Of a DNA stretch of 64,000 nt, positions 62,980 through 64,000 are shown in pieces. Numbering within the stretch: the first letter of the stretch is position 1; each line of letters starts with the position of its first letter. A program made the translations under genes and the position numbers. This stretch comes from JACKHO01 sp041398745 (GTDB taxonomy: Bacteria; Planctomycetota; Planctomycetia; Planctomycetales; Planctomycetaceae), in NCBI GenBank assembly GCA_041398745.1, contig JAWKUB010000005.1, forward strand, positions 620,001 to 684,000, written 5' to 3'. The notes under the pieces were generated by a model. It did not search any database, had not been told where the DNA came from, and saw only the letters and a list, made by a program, of their open reading frames with translations.

Positions 62980-64000
62980 ATGATTACCATCGATGGACTC
63001 GTTTCTGGAATCGACACGCAAGCCATTCTCGACGGCCTGCTCCAAATCCAGAAGCAGCGACTGGATCGACTGACCCTGCAGAAGCAAGAGATCCTCACCA
63101 AGCAAGCCGCTTTTCAAGGCATTGAAGCCTCGGTCGTCTCGTTTCGAAGTGCCATCTCTCGGCTGGTTCGTAGTCGTGGTAGCGTCTTCTCTCAAAGTGA
63201 AATTACCAGCTCTGATGATTCAATTGTCACGGCGACATCAAAAGGGGAAGTCGCTCCGGGTGTGTTTCATGTTTCCGTGGAATCGATTGCCCGTGCCCAC
63301 CAGGTGGCATCCCAATCGTTGTCCACTGCCGACTCACTGGTCACTCAGGGAACTTTAGAGATTCGTTCAGGCAATGGCCCCGTCGCGACCATTACGATTG
63401 ATGACTCCAACGACACACTGCAAGGGGTCACTGACTCGATTAACTCCGCAGATGTCGGAGTGTCAGCAGCCATCATCCAAGATGGAACCGGCTACCGCAT
63501 TCTGCTGACGGCAGACGAGACGGGGACCGACCACGAACTGCAAATTACCAACAACCTCGCTGCTGACAATGGCGGAGCCACTCAGGTGCAGTTCGACTTG
63601 AATTCACCGGTGCAGGAAGCGGCAAACTCCATTGTTCAATTGGGCCAAGGCGCTGGAGCGATTCAAGCGGTTTCCCAGGACACACAACTCGATGGGCTGA
63701 TTCCAAATTTATCACTCGACCTGTTGAAGGCAGCGCCGGGCGAAGTGGTGACCATTCAAATTCGCCCGGACACGGAAGCCTCGAAGACCGCCATCAACGA
63801 TTTCGTCGATGCCTACAACAGCCTCATCGAATCGATTGCACAACAAACGCGTTACGTCGCTGAGACCGACCAGGCTGGCGTACTGCTCGGTGAGAACGCC
63901 GTTCTCGACATTCAGAATCGAATTCAAAGTGCCCTTCAGGAAGCGGTGGGCGGAATCGACGGAAAGCTGAATCGTCTCACGGCCATTGGAATTTCATTCA
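62980..64000 (+). CDS. fliD: Flagellar filament cap protein FliD, N-terminal part (cut by window end)
   Basis: The ATG at 62980 (preceded by GAGGT) opens a frame that runs to the window edge, 340 codons. The start MITIDGLVSGIDTQAILDGL then LQIQKQRLDRLTLQKQEI is the FliD_N signature. The coiled-coil and flagellin-hook IN-type segments (HVSVESIARAHQVASQSLS, VTDSINSADVGVSAAIIQDG) follow. FliD caps the filament and folds incoming flagellin. The position right after fliC is usual. Confidence 0.92.
   Translation, partial: MITIDGLVSGIDTQAILDGLLQIQKQRLDRLTLQKQEILTKQAAFQGIEASVVSFRSAISRLVRSRGSVFSQSEITSSDDSIVTATSKGEVAPGVFHVSVESIARAHQVASQSLSTADSLVTQGTLEIRSGNGPVATITIDDSNDTLQGVTDSINSADVGVSAAIIQDGTGYRILLTADETGTDHELQITNNLAADNGGATQVQFDLNSPVQEAANSIVQLGQGAGAIQAVSQDTQLDGLIPNLSLDLLKAAPGEVVTIQIRPDTEASKTAINDFVDAYNSLIESIAQQTRYVAETDQAGVLLGENAVLDIQNRIQSALQEAVGGIDGKLNRLTAIGISF

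Overview
The window looks like a chromosomal segment of a flagellated planctomycete (Planctomycetota, probably Planctomycetales). The evidence is gene content: two DUF1501 proteins, a PSD1-type protein (haem motif, DUF1549, LamG, DUF1553), DUF1080, secreted FG-GAP/sialidase and FGE-like proteins, a pilin-like protein of planctomycete style, and many long secreted proteins of unknown function. GC content is moderate and most genes stand alone or in runs of two or three.

Layout. Positions 1-9.8 kb: the 5' end of folC (minus), a membrane-inserted P-loop ATPase, small proteins, an aspartate aminotransferase, a HEPN-like gene enclosed by inverted and direct repeats, and a minus-strand run of two divergent complex-I-like membrane subunits plus a DUF58 protein. 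9.8-24.7 kb: an FG-GAP/sialidase fusion, priA, a pilin-like protein with a coiled-coil tail, a DUF1080 protein, an FGE-like lipoprotein, a secreted FAD oxidoreductase and a protein with an acyltransferase HXXXDG motif. 25-32 kb: a TerY-like vWA protein, a decayed IS630 element sitting in the stop codon of a GH5-like gene and abutting a related MITE, and a DUF1501 gene. 32-45.4 kb: secreted proteins, a di-haem peroxidase, a zinc-ribbon/L7-L12-like membrane protein, a DUF1501/PSD1 pair and a SulP-carbonic anhydrase fusion. 45.5-48.1 kb: a DUF559 nuclease and a 372-bp tandem repeat interrupted by an apparently intact IS4-type element with a 10-bp target duplication. 48.1-52.6 kb: thrS coupled to a gene with an RX4H motif, a gluzincin-like protein and an orphan XRE regulator.

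52.6-64 kb is a flagellar locus. A sigma-54 activator lies upstream of fliK-flgD-flgE (minus), with a near-consensus sigma-54 promoter between activator and fliK. Further upstream is a three-gene operon of unknown function (TPR/STN-like membrane protein, coiled-coil/TPR protein, FlgN-like protein) ending at a strong terminator. Divergent from it run flgM, flagellin and fliD, the last cut by the window end.

The least explained parts are the TPR/STN operon in the flagellar locus, the repeat-bounded HEPN-like gene, the orphan complex-I-like pair, and the hairpin/18-residue peptide/terminator transcript near 13.6 kb. No rRNA, CRISPR array or convincing tRNA was seen. All functional names come from reading motifs by eye, without database searches.
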